Assembly (NCBI GenBank): GCA_964591275.1 | Contig: CAZQAE010000012.1 | Location: forward strand, 20,197 to 84,196 | DNA: 64,000 nt | Source: G963674685 sp964591275 | Lineage (GTDB): Bacteria > Lernaellota > Lernaellaia > JACKCT01 | Direction of reading: 5' to 3' | Part shown: piece by piece, positions 53,409-62,839 of the stretch | Layout of the letters: the number at the start of each line of letters is the position of its first letter | Position numbering within the stretch: the stretch's first letter is position 1 | Notes under the pieces: generated by a model | What the model was told of the DNA's origin: nothing | Database searches by the model: none | Seen by the model: the letters and a program-made list of their open reading frames with translations, nothing else | Program-made: the position numbers and the translations under genes

Positions 53409-54290
53409 ATGAAAAAACACACTCGAAACTATTTCCTTCGAATGGCGGTTTTCATCGCCTTACTTTGGCTTCCGGCGTGTTCGGGCGCCATTGTCAAATC
53501 CGCGTCGGGTATGATGACGGGCTTTTCGGCCTCTGTCATGAAGCAGCAAGATCTGCAACTCGTGCGCGATGGCGCCCCGGCCTATCTGCTGATGGTCGAT
53601 GGCCTGGTCGAAAGCCATCCTGACAATGCCGATCTTCTGGCCGGCGCCGCGCAGATTTATTCGGCCTATACCAGCGCTTTCGTTATTGCCGAGGATCCCG
53701 AGCGTGCGAAAATCCTTTCGAGCAAAGCCAAAGACTACGCATTTCGCGCCGCGTCGCAAAAGTGCGAGAAATTTGCTGAGCTCCGCGACAAGCCATTCGC
53801 TGAATTCGAGCCGTGTGTGGACGTTTTTGAAGAAGATGACGCGCCGCTGCTCTTTCTTGTCATCACCTGCTGGGCCACATGGATACAGGCCCATTCCTCG
53901 GATTTTAACGCCCTGGCCGATCTGGCCAAGGTGCGGCTTTTGACGGAAAGAATGCTGGTCATCGACGACGAGTATTATTACGGCAGTCCCCATTTGGCGA
54001 TGGGCGTGCTTCATACGATTTTACCGCCTGGTCTGGGAGGAAACCCCGAAGCGGGGCGCTCCGAGTTTGAAAAAGCCATTGAGATCAGCGAGGGAAAATA
54101 TTTGCTGGTCCACCTGACGTACGCCAAACAATACGCCCGCACGGTTTTTGACAGGGAACTGCATGATCGCTTGTTGAAGCATGTCATGGACACGCCGGTG
54201 GATATCGTGCCCGTGTTGACCTTGCAAAACGCCCTGGCCAAGCAACAGGCAAAAGAGCTTCTTGATAGCGCGGATGATTTTTTCGATTAG
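53409..54290 (+). CDS. TRAP transporter TatT-type lipoprotein
   Basis: This 293-residue lipoprotein (lipobox WLPAC, Cys near 23) has the all-helical TatT (TP0956-like) pattern of TPR-like helices: DGAPAYLLMVDGLVESHPDNADLLAGAAQIYSAY, CVDVFEEDDAPLLFLVITCWATWIQ, PHLAMGVLHTILPPGLGG. In Treponema it forms a periplasmic trimer that works with a DctP-type protein. The gene stands just before dctP with a 17-bp gap, which supports that role. Confidence 0.85.
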   Translation: MKKHTRNYFLRMAVFIALLWLPACSGAIVKSASGMMTGFSASVMKQQDLQLVRDGAPAYLLMVDGLVESHPDNADLLAGAAQIYSAYTSAFVIAEDPERAKILSSKAKDYAFRAASQKCEKFAELRDKPFAEFEPCVDVFEEDDAPLLFLVITCWATWIQAHSSDFNALADLAKVRLLTERMLVIDDEYYYGSPHLAMGVLHTILPPGLGGNPEAGRSEFEKAIEISEGKYLLVHLTYAKQYARTVFDRELHDRLLKHVMDTPVDIVPVLTLQNALAKQQAKELLDSADDFFD

Positions 54291-54307
54291 AATTGGAGTC
54301 AAATAAT

Positions 54308-55312
54308 ATGAAAAGAGCTTTTATCACGGCCTGGATGGTCCTCGTCTTAATTTTGCCCGCCATGTCCTTTGCCGCCACGCTCAAAATCGCGACGCTATCG
54401 CCGGAAGGAACGGCGCCGATGAAGGCGCTACGCGCCGCGGAAAAAGAAATTGAACAGGCGACGGAAGGGCGCGTAAAGCTTAAGATTTTCCCCGGCGGCG
54501 TCATGGGTTCGGATTCTACGATATTGAAAAAAATGAAAATCGGGCAGATCCACGGCGCGACTTTTACTGCGGGCGGAATTTCTAACGTACATCGCGACTT
54601 CCAGATATTGAGCATGCCCCTGCTTTTCAAAAACTACGATGAAGTGGACTACGTTCGATCCAGAATCGATCCGATCATCAGCAAGGGTTTGGATGAAAAA
54701 GGCTACGTGACGATTTCCGTCATGGAAGTCGGCTTTGCGTATTTCATGTCCTCTGAGCGCATTTCGGCCCTGGATGAACTCAAGGGGCTGAAAACATGGA
54801 TTCCCGAAGGTGACCCCATCGGCAAAGCGGTCTTCGACGTTCTGGGCGCGCCGCCCGTGCCGCTGCCTCTGCAGGATGTTCTCACGGCACTGCAATCCGG
54901 GCTTATCGACTCTTATTTCAACTCGCCGGTGGGCGCCGTCACACTGCAATGGTACAGCCGTGTAAAATACCTTTTGGATGCGCCTCTGTCCTATTCCTAC
55001 GCAACCCTGGTCTTTTCACAAAAGGCATTCAAACGGATGACCCCGCAGGACCAGGAAGTTGTTAAGGAAATTTTTGCCAAGCACATGGGTCATATCCAGC
55101 AATCCGCACGTAAGGCCAACGCGGATGCTTTGGACGCCTTGAAAAATCAGGGCATCACATCCATGTCCATTTCCGGCGACAATTACCTTCAACTGCAGGA
55201 GGTTGGAGTCAAAGCCCGAAAGCAATTGGTTGAGCAGGGCATGTTTTCCAAGAGCCTTATTGATGAGATCAACCGGATTCTCGCTGAATACCGCGCATCC
55301 AAAGGGCAATAA
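54308..55312 (+). CDS. TRAP transporter solute-binding protein DctP
   Basis: This 334-residue periplasmic protein has a signal peptide (VLVLILPAMSFA). It shows the DctP fold KIATLSPEGTAPMKAL, GRVKLKIFPGGVMGSDSTILKKM and the ligand-pocket region WIPEGDPIGKAVFDVLGAPPVPLPLQDVLTALQSGLIDSYFNSPV. The conserved Arg that clamps carboxylates cannot be placed with confidence. The operon continues with dctQ, dctM and glpK. Confidence 0.92.
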   Translation: MKRAFITAWMVLVLILPAMSFAATLKIATLSPEGTAPMKALRAAEKEIEQATEGRVKLKIFPGGVMGSDSTILKKMKIGQIHGATFTAGGISNVHRDFQILSMPLLFKNYDEVDYVRSRIDPIISKGLDEKGYVTISVMEVGFAYFMSSERISALDELKGLKTWIPEGDPIGKAVFDVLGAPPVPLPLQDVLTALQSGLIDSYFNSPVGAVTLQWYSRVKYLLDAPLSYSYATLVFSQKAFKRMTPQDQEVVKEIFAKHMGHIQQSARKANADALDALKNQGITSMSISGDNYLQLQEVGVKARKQLVEQGMFSKSLIDEINRILAEYRASKGQ

Positions 55313-55314
55313 TA

Positions 55315-55860
55315 TTGGCCAAGCCTGATTCGTCCCTTGCCAAAGTCGTTTCATTCTTCCATCGCACGGAAGACCTTTTTCTGTGTGCGCTGCTGACGGC
55401 CATGATCGTCATGGCATTCGGACAGATCGTTTTGCGCAATGTCTTTCAGGAGACGATCAGTTGGGGAGACGCTTTCCTGCGTCACCTCGTCTTATGGGTC
55501 GGGCTTTCCGGCGCCGTCGTGGCCACGCGCAGCAACCGCCACATCACCATCGACCTGGTTTCCCGTTTTATATCGCCGCGCGGCTTGGCCGCCGTTCACA
55601 TATTCACCGATGGCTTCGCCGCGATCGTATGCGGCGCGGCGGCTTACGCTGCGGCCCGCTTCGTTTTGAGCGAGATGGAAAGCGGCGGCACGGCTTTTGG
55701 CTCAGTGCCCACGTGGGTGGGAGAGCTTATCATCCCCGTTGCTTTCGGCATTATGGCCATACGTTTCGGGCGATTTTTCATCTTCAACCTCATCCAGGCC
55801 GTCAAAGGCACGCCGCAAAAGCTTCAGGAAAATGGCGATGCTTCGGGAGACCCTGAATGA
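55315..55860 (+). CDS. TRAP transporter small membrane subunit DctQ
   Basis: This 181-residue protein has four membrane segments with the DctQ signature pattern (FGQIVLRNVFQETISWGDAFLRHLVLWVGLSGAVVATRSNRHITIDLV). A TTG start follows 2 bases after the dctP stop. It overlaps dctM by 4 bp, so the three genes are coupled. Confidence 0.9.
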   Translation: MAKPDSSLAKVVSFFHRTEDLFLCALLTAMIVMAFGQIVLRNVFQETISWGDAFLRHLVLWVGLSGAVVATRSNRHITIDLVSRFISPRGLAAVHIFTDGFAAIVCGAAAYAAARFVLSEMESGGTAFGSVPTWVGELIIPVAFGIMAIRFGRFFIFNLIQAVKGTPQKLQENGDASGDPE

Positions 55861-57107
55861 TTGCCGTTCTCCTGCTCCTCCTGGCCATTTTGGGCGCGCC
55901 GCTTTTTGCGGTGATCGCCGCGAGCGCACTGAGCGGATTTTATGGGCAAGAAGTGGACCTGCAGGTTGTCGCCATCGAAATATATCGGATCACCGACACG
56001 CCGATCCTGATTGCCATTCCGCTGTTCACCTTCGCCGGATATCTCATGGGTGAAAGCGGTACGCCCAAGCGTCTGGTTCGATTGTCCCGCGCCTTGTTCG
56101 GATGGATGCCCGGCGGGTTGCCCGTGGTGGCGCTTTTGGCGTGCGCGGTATTTACATCCCTCACGGGAGCATCCGGCGTCACCATCATCGCGCTGGGCGG
56201 TCTTTTGTATCCTGCGCTGAAAGAGGACGGCTACAGCGACAACTTCAACCTCGGCCTTTTGACGACCTCCGGCAGCCTGGGTCTTCTTTTCGCCCCGGCC
56301 ATTCCGCTGATCCTTTACGGCATCATTGCCGAGGTTAACATTGATCATATGTTTCGCGCCGGAATCCTGCCGGGTCTTTTAATGATATTTCTTCTGTCGG
56401 CCTACAGCGTGCAACGCGCCGTGGCGCTGAAAATCCCGCTGCGAAAATTTGAGTGGAAAGAAGCCTGGGGAGCAATTCGCGAAACGATTTGGGAAATCCC
56501 ACTGCCTTTCGTGATCCTCGGAGGCATCTACGCCGGATTTTTCGCCATCAGCGAAGCTGCGGCGGTCACGGCGGCTTACGTCTTATTCGTCGAAATGGCG
56601 ATCTATCGGGAAACGCCCTGGCGGAAACTGCCGAACATCATGCGCGACAGTATGATTCTTGTGGGCGGTATTCTTATCATCCTGAGCGTTTCCTACGCAT
56701 CCACGAACTATATGATCGACGCCGAAATCCCCTTCAAGCTTTTGGATTTTACGCGGCGGCACATCACCAGTCCTTTGAGTTTTTTAATCGTTCTCAACAT
56801 TTTCCTGCTGGCGCTGGGGTGCATGCTCGACATTTTCTCCGCCATCGTGATCGTGCTGCCCCTGCTTTTGCCCATGGCCGATGAATTCGGCATCGACCGC
56901 GTGCATTTGGGGATTATCTTTTTGGCCAACATGCAGATCGGCTATTGCACGCCGCCCGTCGGAATGAATCTGTTCATCGCCAGTTATCGTTTCAATAAAC
57001 CCGTGGTGCGGCTGTATTTTGCCACGATTCCCTTTCTGATTCTCCTGCTTCTCACAGTCGCCGTTATTACCTATTGGCCGGGTCTATCGCTGTTTCTCGT
57101 AAAGTAG
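55857..57107 (+). CDS. TRAP transporter large membrane subunit DctM
   Basis: This 416-residue protein has about 12 membrane segments. Family motifs are PLFTFAGYLMGESG, VFTSLTGASGVTIIALGGLLYPAL, SLGLLFAPAIPLILYG, YAGFFAISEAAAVTAAYV, LLLALGCMLDIFSAIVIVLPLLLP and FLANMQIGYCTPPVGMNLFIASYRF. It is the sodium-driven channel of the transporter. A 19-bp gap with AAAGGAGGCC leads into glpK. Confidence 0.94.
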   Translation: MIAVLLLLLAILGAPLFAVIAASALSGFYGQEVDLQVVAIEIYRITDTPILIAIPLFTFAGYLMGESGTPKRLVRLSRALFGWMPGGLPVVALLACAVFTSLTGASGVTIIALGGLLYPALKEDGYSDNFNLGLLTTSGSLGLLFAPAIPLILYGIIAEVNIDHMFRAGILPGLLMIFLLSAYSVQRAVALKIPLRKFEWKEAWGAIRETIWEIPLPFVILGGIYAGFFAISEAAAVTAAYVLFVEMAIYRETPWRKLPNIMRDSMILVGGILIILSVSYASTNYMIDAEIPFKLLDFTRRHITSPLSFLIVLNIFLLALGCMLDIFSAIVIVLPLLLPMADEFGIDRVHLGIIFLANMQIGYCTPPVGMNLFIASYRFNKPVVRLYFATIPFLILLLLTVAVITYWPGLSLFLVK

Positions 57108-57126
57108 ATTCCACAAAGGAGGCCAC

Positions 57127-58602
57127 ATGTCCGACATTATTTGCGCCATCGACCAGGGAACGACGGGGTCAACGGTTCTTTTGATCAATTCCGATCTGAA
57201 AGTTATCGCGAAGGGATATCAGGAGTTTCGTCAGATTTTCCCGCAGCCCGGTTGGGTTGAGCATGATCCGCTGGACATATGGGCTTCGGTTGATGCGGCT
57301 ATCGGCAAAGCTTTTGCCGCCGCCTCCGTGACGCCGGCGCGCGTGGCGGGCATCGGCATCACCAACCAGCGCGAAACCACCATTGTCTGGAACCGGGAAA
57401 CGGGCAGGCCCTATCACAACGCCATTGTATGGCAGTGCCGACGCACGGCGGATATTTGTCGTGAAATGAAGGAAAAGGGTCTGGAGGAGCTTTTCACGCG
57501 AAAGACCGGTTTGGTGCTGGATCCGTATTTCAGCGGTACGAAGCTGACCTGGCTATTGCGGAATCATCCCGATTTCGCCGCCGACGCAAAAGCCGGCAAG
57601 GCCGCATTCGGCACCGTGGACTCCTATCTGGTCTGGCGCCTGAGCGGCGGCGAGCATGTGACGGACGTTTCCAACGCCAGCCGCACGCTCATGATGAATC
57701 TGGAAACCCTGGACTGGGACGAGGAACTCACGGGGCATCTCGGCGTTCCCATATCCCTGCTGCCGCGCATTTGCGATTCCAGCGAAGTTTACGCCAAAAC
57801 CAAAGGCCTTTCCGTATTGCCCGACGGCATCCCGATTGCGGGAATCGCGGGCGACCAGCAGGCGGCGCTTTTTGGGCAGGCGTGTTATACGCCCGGCTCG
57901 GCAAAATGCACTTTTGGCACCGGCAGCTTCATGCTGATGAATACGGGCGATGAAATAGTTCATTCGACCAACAAGCTTCTGACAACCGTCGGGTGGCGAA
58001 TCGGCGACGAAATCGTTTATGCCCTGGAAGGATCGAGCTTTATCTGCGGCGCGGCGGTGCAGTGGCTTCGCGACAGCCTGGGGATCATCAAGGACAGCTC
58101 CGAAGTCGAGGCTTTGGCGGCGAGTGTGGAAGATTCCGGCGGCGTGGTTTTCGTTCCCGCTTTGGCCGGTCTTGGAGCGCCGCATTGGAATCCCGACGCC
58201 CGCGGCGTTATCTGGGGCATCGACAGGGGCGTGACAGCCGCGCACATTGCCAGGGCGACCCTCGAAGGAATAGCCCTTCAAAATTACGAAGTCCTGGACG
58301 CCATGCGAAAGGACTCCGGCAAGCCCCTGGACTTGCTGCGTGTTGACGGCGGCGCCAGCAACAACAACCTGCTGATGCAATTCCAGGCCGATATTTTGGG
58401 TACGCCCATCAGCCGTCCGACGATGGTTGAAACCACGGCTTACGGCGCGGCCTTCCTGGCCGGTTTGGCCGTCGGCGTATGGAAGGACAAGGACGAAGTG
58501 ACGGCGCGCTGGAAAGAGGATCGGCGATTCGAACCGCAAATGGGATCAGATGAGGTCGAAAAACACCTCGCACTGTGGCGGGAAGGTATTAAACGGGTTT
58601 GA
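57127..58602 (+). CDS. glpK: Glycerol kinase GlpK
   Basis: This 491-residue FGGY kinase makes glycerol 3-phosphate. It shows CAIDQGTTGSTVLL, GITNQRETTIVW, NAIVWQCRRTADIC, GIAGDQQAALFGQ, TFGTGSFMLMNTG, ALEGSSFICGAAVQWLRD and RVDGGASNNNLLMQFQADI. The length and motifs match GlpK rather than other FGGY kinases. Its place at the end of the TRAP operon suggests that the transporter may import glycerol or a precursor. Its TGA overlaps the ATG of the next gene. Confidence 0.93.
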   Translation: MSDIICAIDQGTTGSTVLLINSDLKVIAKGYQEFRQIFPQPGWVEHDPLDIWASVDAAIGKAFAAASVTPARVAGIGITNQRETTIVWNRETGRPYHNAIVWQCRRTADICREMKEKGLEELFTRKTGLVLDPYFSGTKLTWLLRNHPDFAADAKAGKAAFGTVDSYLVWRLSGGEHVTDVSNASRTLMMNLETLDWDEELTGHLGVPISLLPRICDSSEVYAKTKGLSVLPDGIPIAGIAGDQQAALFGQACYTPGSAKCTFGTGSFMLMNTGDEIVHSTNKLLTTVGWRIGDEIVYALEGSSFICGAAVQWLRDSLGIIKDSSEVEALAASVEDSGGVVFVPALAGLGAPHWNPDARGVIWGIDRGVTAAHIARATLEGIALQNYEVLDAMRKDSGKPLDLLRVDGGASNNNLLMQFQADILGTPISRPTMVETTAYGAAFLAGLAVGVWKDKDEVTARWKEDRRFEPQMGSDEVEKHLALWREGIKRV

Positions 58603-59843
58603 TGAATCTATCGCGCATGTTGCTGCGGCTTGTCATGGCGGCGGCATTGCTCGCCGTCTTTGGCGCTTGCGACGACCTGAGTCTCGAAACGGAATATGTT
58701 CCTGAGACGCCGGTGGGAAGCCAGAAGATTGATCCTCCAAAAAAGGAATTGCTTTCTCCGGGCAGCTTGGAGTGGCAGGTCGAACGCGTGCGCATCCCCT
58801 CATGCAGGCGCCCGCAAGGGCTGACATTGGATCGTCGAGGCCGGCTTTTTGTTGCGTGTTCCCTTCTTGGCGAGATTCAGGTGATCGATCCCGATTCGAT
58901 GTCCGTGCTGGAAACCTGGGGACCCTTCTTCGAGTATTTTTTCAAGGTCGATATTGTCCCGGGCGATAATCGCGTAGCCGCCATCGGCATGTCCGGTCGC
59001 TTTTTTCATTTATTCAATATGCGGACGGGCAGGCTCAGCAAGAGCATCAAGGTCGGTGAAAACCTCTCGGACATGAAGCGAATCCCCGGCTCCAGTCAAT
59101 ATCTCGTATCCGCAACGCACAGCCGCATCGTGGCGCTCATCGACGCAGAAACCGAGCAGCTTGTTCGTGAAATACGCTTTCCCGCGCCCGTCGGTTACCT
59201 GGCGGTCGGGGCCGGCGGCCATATCGCGGCGGCGACCGGCGGAGTATACGCCTTGAGCCGAGGCAAAGGGCGTCTTGTCAACGGGCAAGTCTATATATTC
59301 GATCCGCGTACAACCGAGGAGATAATTCCCGCTCAAACTCTGAGCGCCGGCCAGCAGTGCCGCCAGCCGATTTTCGTGATGGAAGACAGCCTTTTGCTGA
59401 CGCCGAACTTTGGCGAGGGGACGATTTCGGTTTTCGACGTAGCGGCCAGGCGGCTTCTACGCAAACTGGACGTTCAAGGCGGACCGGAGCGCCTTGTTTT
59501 GAGTTACGACGGGCGGCATGTCTATTGTCTTAACCGGATTTCCGCGTCTGTCAGCGTGATTCAGCTTTCCCCCATGATGGTGCTGCGCGATATTAAACTT
59601 CCGGCGCCGCCAGAATACGCCGTCGTCAGCCCCGACGGCAGTCAACTCGTTGTGACCTTGCCGCAATACAGCGATGACGATGGAGAAACGGGCAATTACC
59701 TTGCTCTGATCGACCTTGGCGAAAACGCCCTTATGGATATCATCCCAGCCGGCGGGGATCCGGCCGCCATGACGCAGTCTTCGGATGGCCGCCGTGTCTT
59801 CGTATCCAATTTTCAGGATAATTCCATTTCGATTTTCCGGTAG
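58602..59843 (+). CDS. Beta-propeller lipoprotein (YVTN-like)
   Basis: This 413-residue lipoprotein (lipobox LAVFGAC, Cys near 24) has seven-bladed YVTN-like repeats: RRPQGLTLDRRGRLFVACSLLGEIQVIDPDSMSVLETW, EQLVREIRFPAPVGYLAVGAGG, DGRRVFVSNFQDNSISIF and similar. Such propellers commonly bind metals or protein partners. The ATG shares bases with the glpK stop, so it is probably the last gene of the TRAP operon. There is no Asp linker here. Confidence 0.8.
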   Translation: MNLSRMLLRLVMAAALLAVFGACDDLSLETEYVPETPVGSQKIDPPKKELLSPGSLEWQVERVRIPSCRRPQGLTLDRRGRLFVACSLLGEIQVIDPDSMSVLETWGPFFEYFFKVDIVPGDNRVAAIGMSGRFFHLFNMRTGRLSKSIKVGENLSDMKRIPGSSQYLVSATHSRIVALIDAETEQLVREIRFPAPVGYLAVGAGGHIAAATGGVYALSRGKGRLVNGQVYIFDPRTTEEIIPAQTLSAGQQCRQPIFVMEDSLLLTPNFGEGTISVFDVAARRLLRKLDVQGGPERLVLSYDGRHVYCLNRISASVSVIQLSPMMVLRDIKLPAPPEYAVVSPDGSQLVVTLPQYSDDDGETGNYLALIDLGENALMDIIPAGGDPAAMTQSSDGRRVFVSNFQDNSISIFR

Positions 59844-59866
59844 CTTCAGGCAAAATCGCACTCAGA

Positions 59867-59922
59867 CAACGAAACAGAGCCGCGAACGACAAAATCGCCG
59901 TCCGGCGATGAGTGAGCGGGTG
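59867..59922 (+). repeat. 54-bp dispersed hairpin repeat, copy 2
   Basis: This is the second copy of the unit at 38878-38931, with the same order: CAACGAAACAGAGCCGCGAA, then the stem ATCGCCG-TC-CGGCGAT, then GAGTGAGCGGGT. It lies 24 bp after the propeller gene. The gap up to 60316 contains no recognisable gene. Confidence 0.8.
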
Positions 59923-60262
59923 CGTGGGTAATTGCTGCTGCTACCTGCCTGATTATGACGACGAAAGATATTTGGGGACATCCAATCCGTGCAGCCGTTC
60001 GCCAACGATAAGTGCATCGGCAAAACCCAAGAATATCCGATACCAAAAAATCAGCCTGCTGGGCGTCCCCAATTTCCATTAAACCGGTATCGTTGTTGAT
60101 CGCCTGATTTTGTGGTATCCACAATAAATCAAGAAAAGGGCGCGAATGCAAAAACTCGACACAGGAAGGAAGCTAAAGAACGGCAACAAGCAAGGCAGTC
60201 TATCGAGGCCGAAATTGGCCGAGGGTGGATTATCACATAGCTCACTAATCAAAGGAATATTA

Positions 60263-60275
60263 GGTGACTGTCACC
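60263..60275. promoter_or_regulatory. Perfect palindrome upstream of the AAA_13 gene
   Basis: GGTGACTGTCACC is an exact inverted repeat with a one-base centre, 41 bp before the ATG at 60317. It could be an operator for a repressor or part of a mobile-element end. No regulator is adjacent. No clear -35 or -10 was seen. Confidence 0.4.
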
Positions 60276-60316
60276 CATTTTCCCCATTTTTCTGGTGATT
60301 GGAAGGTGTATTACCT

Positions 60317-62620
60317 ATGATAAATGCAATTAATTTGGTTCGAAATATTGGACAGTTTGACTCTGTCAACGGCTCTCAATTCCAATTCTCTCAAGTAACT
60401 TTGATATATGCGGAGAATGGAAGAGGTAAAACGACCATTACTGCTATATTTCGTTCGCTCGTATCTGGTGAATCCACACCAATATACGAAAGACACCGAC
60501 TTGGTGCACAACAAACGCCGCATGTGGTTATTGATTGTACAGGCGGTCCACCGCTGGCAACGTTTCAAAACAACTCCTGGAATCGACAGTTTCCTGACAT
60601 GTATATTTTCGATGACGTGTTCATTGACCAAAACGTACACTCTGGTCTCGCCTTAAATGCAGGTCATCGTCAAAATCTTCATGAGCTTGTACTTGGTGCT
60701 CAAGGAGTCACCTTAAATCAACAACTCCAGACTCAAATAAACATAATTGAAGATCACAACAAGGCGTTGAGGGAGAAAGCGGCAGCCATTCCTACTGCTG
60801 TAAGAGGACCATACTCCATCGATCATTATTGTTCGTTACAACCTCTTGTGACTGTCGACAATGACATTCGAGAAATTGAGCGTCAATTAGCAGCCATCCG
60901 TACTCAAGGCCCAATAAGAACTACCCTTATCCTCGATATATTGAGTCTACCTCTTTTAGATACAGAGGCTATAAACGAAGTCCTTCAACAAAATATTCCC
61001 TCTCTTAATGAAGCCGCTGCCGAACAGGTTCGCAATCACCTTGTGACTTTAGGACAAGGTGGCGAACGATGGGTCGCAGAAGGTATGCGGTTTAGGTCAA
61101 CGGAGTCTGGCTCCCTCGCTGATGATCAATGCCCCTTCTGTGCCAAGAGTCTGAGCGGATCAGAGATAATTATTGTTTATCAAGCATATTTCAGTGAAGC
61201 ATATGCTAATTTGAAACGTGATATTTCGGTCGCACTCGAATCAATTAATCGTGAACACGGTGGCGACGCCGCAACTGTCTTTGAGCGAGCTGTGCGAATA
61301 GCTGGCGAGCGTAGGCTGTTTTGGTCGCAGTTCTGCGATGTGCCAGAAATTAGATTAGATACAGTGAGCATCGTGCAGGACTGGTCAAATGCTCGTGATG
61401 CAGTCGCAATGTCCTTGAGAGCAAAGCAAACTAGTCCACTAGAATCAATAGTATTATCTGATGACGCTCTTTGTGCTATAGGCAGATATGAGAACCATCG
61501 TCAAAGTGTCGCTCGTCTAAATCAAGGTCTTCAGCAGGCGAATACACTAATTAATGCTGTCAAAACACAATCAACAACTGCCAATCCTATAACTCTTGAA
61601 ACGGAATTAGTGCGTTTAAAGGCAGTCAAGTCGAGGTTCACTCCAGCATTCTCAGCTCTCTGCAACGATTACCTAGTTGAGAAGCGTGCAAAAGTACAGA
61701 CGGAGCAATCTCGCGACAGAGCCCGAAATGCTTTAGATCAATATAGAAGCAATATATTTCCTATCTATCAGGGGGCTATCAACAACTATCTGACAAGATT
61801 TAACGCTGGTTTTAGGCTCGAAAATGTGGCACCCGTAAACATACGAGGTGGGACGACATGCAACTTTGAGGTAGTTATTAATAATACTCCTGTTCCCGTT
61901 GCAGGTGGAACACCAGCTGCTGGAGAACCATCGTTTCGCAACACGCTTAGTGGTGGAGATCGAAATGCGCTCGCACTAGCTTTCTTCCTTGCGTCACTAG
62001 ACCAGGATCCATCCCTAGCAAATAAAACGGTCGTGATTGATGATCCAATCTCAAGTTTAGACGAACATCGATCTCTGACGACAGTTCAGGAGATAAGGCG
62101 ACTTTCCAGACGAGTTGCACAATTAATTATTCTCTCGCACAACAAGCCCTTTCTTTGCCGAATTTGGGAAGGTGCAAACCCACAAGTGCGCTTTTCTCTG
62201 CAAGTGGCTTCAGCTGGCGCAAGTTCTACTTTGCGAAATTGGGATGTAAATGATGACTGTATTACCGAAAACGATCGACACCATGCATTATTAAGAGAAT
62301 ACTTAGCAACTGGCACACTGAATAATCGTGAAGTGGCGGAGTCAATTCGTCCTGTGCTTGAAGCCTATTTTCGTGTTGCACGTCCCCAATACATGGTACC
62401 TGGGACTTTACTTGGTCAATTCTGTAACGTCTGTCAGCAAAGGATTGGCACGGCACAGGAAATCTTAGACCAGACGAACACCCAAGAATTACGAGATATT
62501 ATTGAGTACGCGAACAAATTCCATCATGACACGAATCCTGCTTGGGCTTCTGAGCGAATCAATGATGTAGAACTTGCGGGTTTTGTGCAGCGCACTCTCA
62601 ATATCATTCTGGCCAGATAG
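60317..62620 (+). CDS. AAA_13-family ATPase, PrrC/RloC-like (candidate anticodon-nuclease-type defence protein)
   Basis: This 767-residue ABC-like ATPase of the AAA_13 family shows Walker A AENGRGKTT (residues 32-40), ABC signature LSGGD (544-548), Walker B (VVIDDPISSLD) near 570 and the H-loop (LSHN). A CPFC pair at 272-275 within the middle region is the usual AAA_13 zinc-hook-like motif. The C-terminal 130 residues have RPVLE (R678, E682), a second CxxC (703-706) and HH at 736-737. That is broadly the Arg-Glu-His order known for PrrC/RloC nucleases, but the spacing is not confirmed. GGAAGG stands 10 bases before the ATG. It is AT-rich, alone, and probably acquired. Confidence 0.85.
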   Translation: MINAINLVRNIGQFDSVNGSQFQFSQVTLIYAENGRGKTTITAIFRSLVSGESTPIYERHRLGAQQTPHVVIDCTGGPPLATFQNNSWNRQFPDMYIFDDVFIDQNVHSGLALNAGHRQNLHELVLGAQGVTLNQQLQTQINIIEDHNKALREKAAAIPTAVRGPYSIDHYCSLQPLVTVDNDIREIERQLAAIRTQGPIRTTLILDILSLPLLDTEAINEVLQQNIPSLNEAAAEQVRNHLVTLGQGGERWVAEGMRFRSTESGSLADDQCPFCAKSLSGSEIIIVYQAYFSEAYANLKRDISVALESINREHGGDAATVFERAVRIAGERRLFWSQFCDVPEIRLDTVSIVQDWSNARDAVAMSLRAKQTSPLESIVLSDDALCAIGRYENHRQSVARLNQGLQQANTLINAVKTQSTTANPITLETELVRLKAVKSRFTPAFSALCNDYLVEKRAKVQTEQSRDRARNALDQYRSNIFPIYQGAINNYLTRFNAGFRLENVAPVNIRGGTTCNFEVVINNTPVPVAGGTPAAGEPSFRNTLSGGDRNALALAFFLASLDQDPSLANKTVVIDDPISSLDEHRSLTTVQEIRRLSRRVAQLIILSHNKPFLCRIWEGANPQVRFSLQVASAGASSTLRNWDVNDDCITENDRHHALLREYLATGTLNNREVAESIRPVLEAYFRVARPQYMVPGTLLGQFCNVCQQRIGTAQEILDQTNTQELRDIIEYANKFHHDTNPAWASERINDVELAGFVQRTLNIILAR

Positions 62621-62839
62621 ACTGAATCGTTACAGAAGGTTGTTGGAACTTTTTGAAGACCTGCTGGATTTTTATAAAGTCGCCCCTGAAAAAGCGCATA
62701 AGATATTGATATTGCTGGACGTTCATGCTGCTTTGAGCTGTAAAAAATTGCCAGGAAATAGCTTCCAATCCCCCAAGCCCGGTGATTTATGAAAGCAAAA
62801 CCTGCCCAAAAATTCGCTTCAGATGTTTCAAGCGGATCT

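Noticed and set aside
59846..60151. Minus-strand frame in the gap before the AAA_13 gene
   Set aside because: Its composition is not protein-like, it overlaps the hairpin repeat, and no homologous motif was seen. It is treated as non-coding.
62574..62792. Open frame overlapping the end of the AAA_13 gene with protein-like content (RRLLELFEDLLDFYK)
   Set aside because: The start lies within the AAA_13 gene, there is no ribosome site, and I recognise no family. It could be a relic of another gene but this is not supportable.
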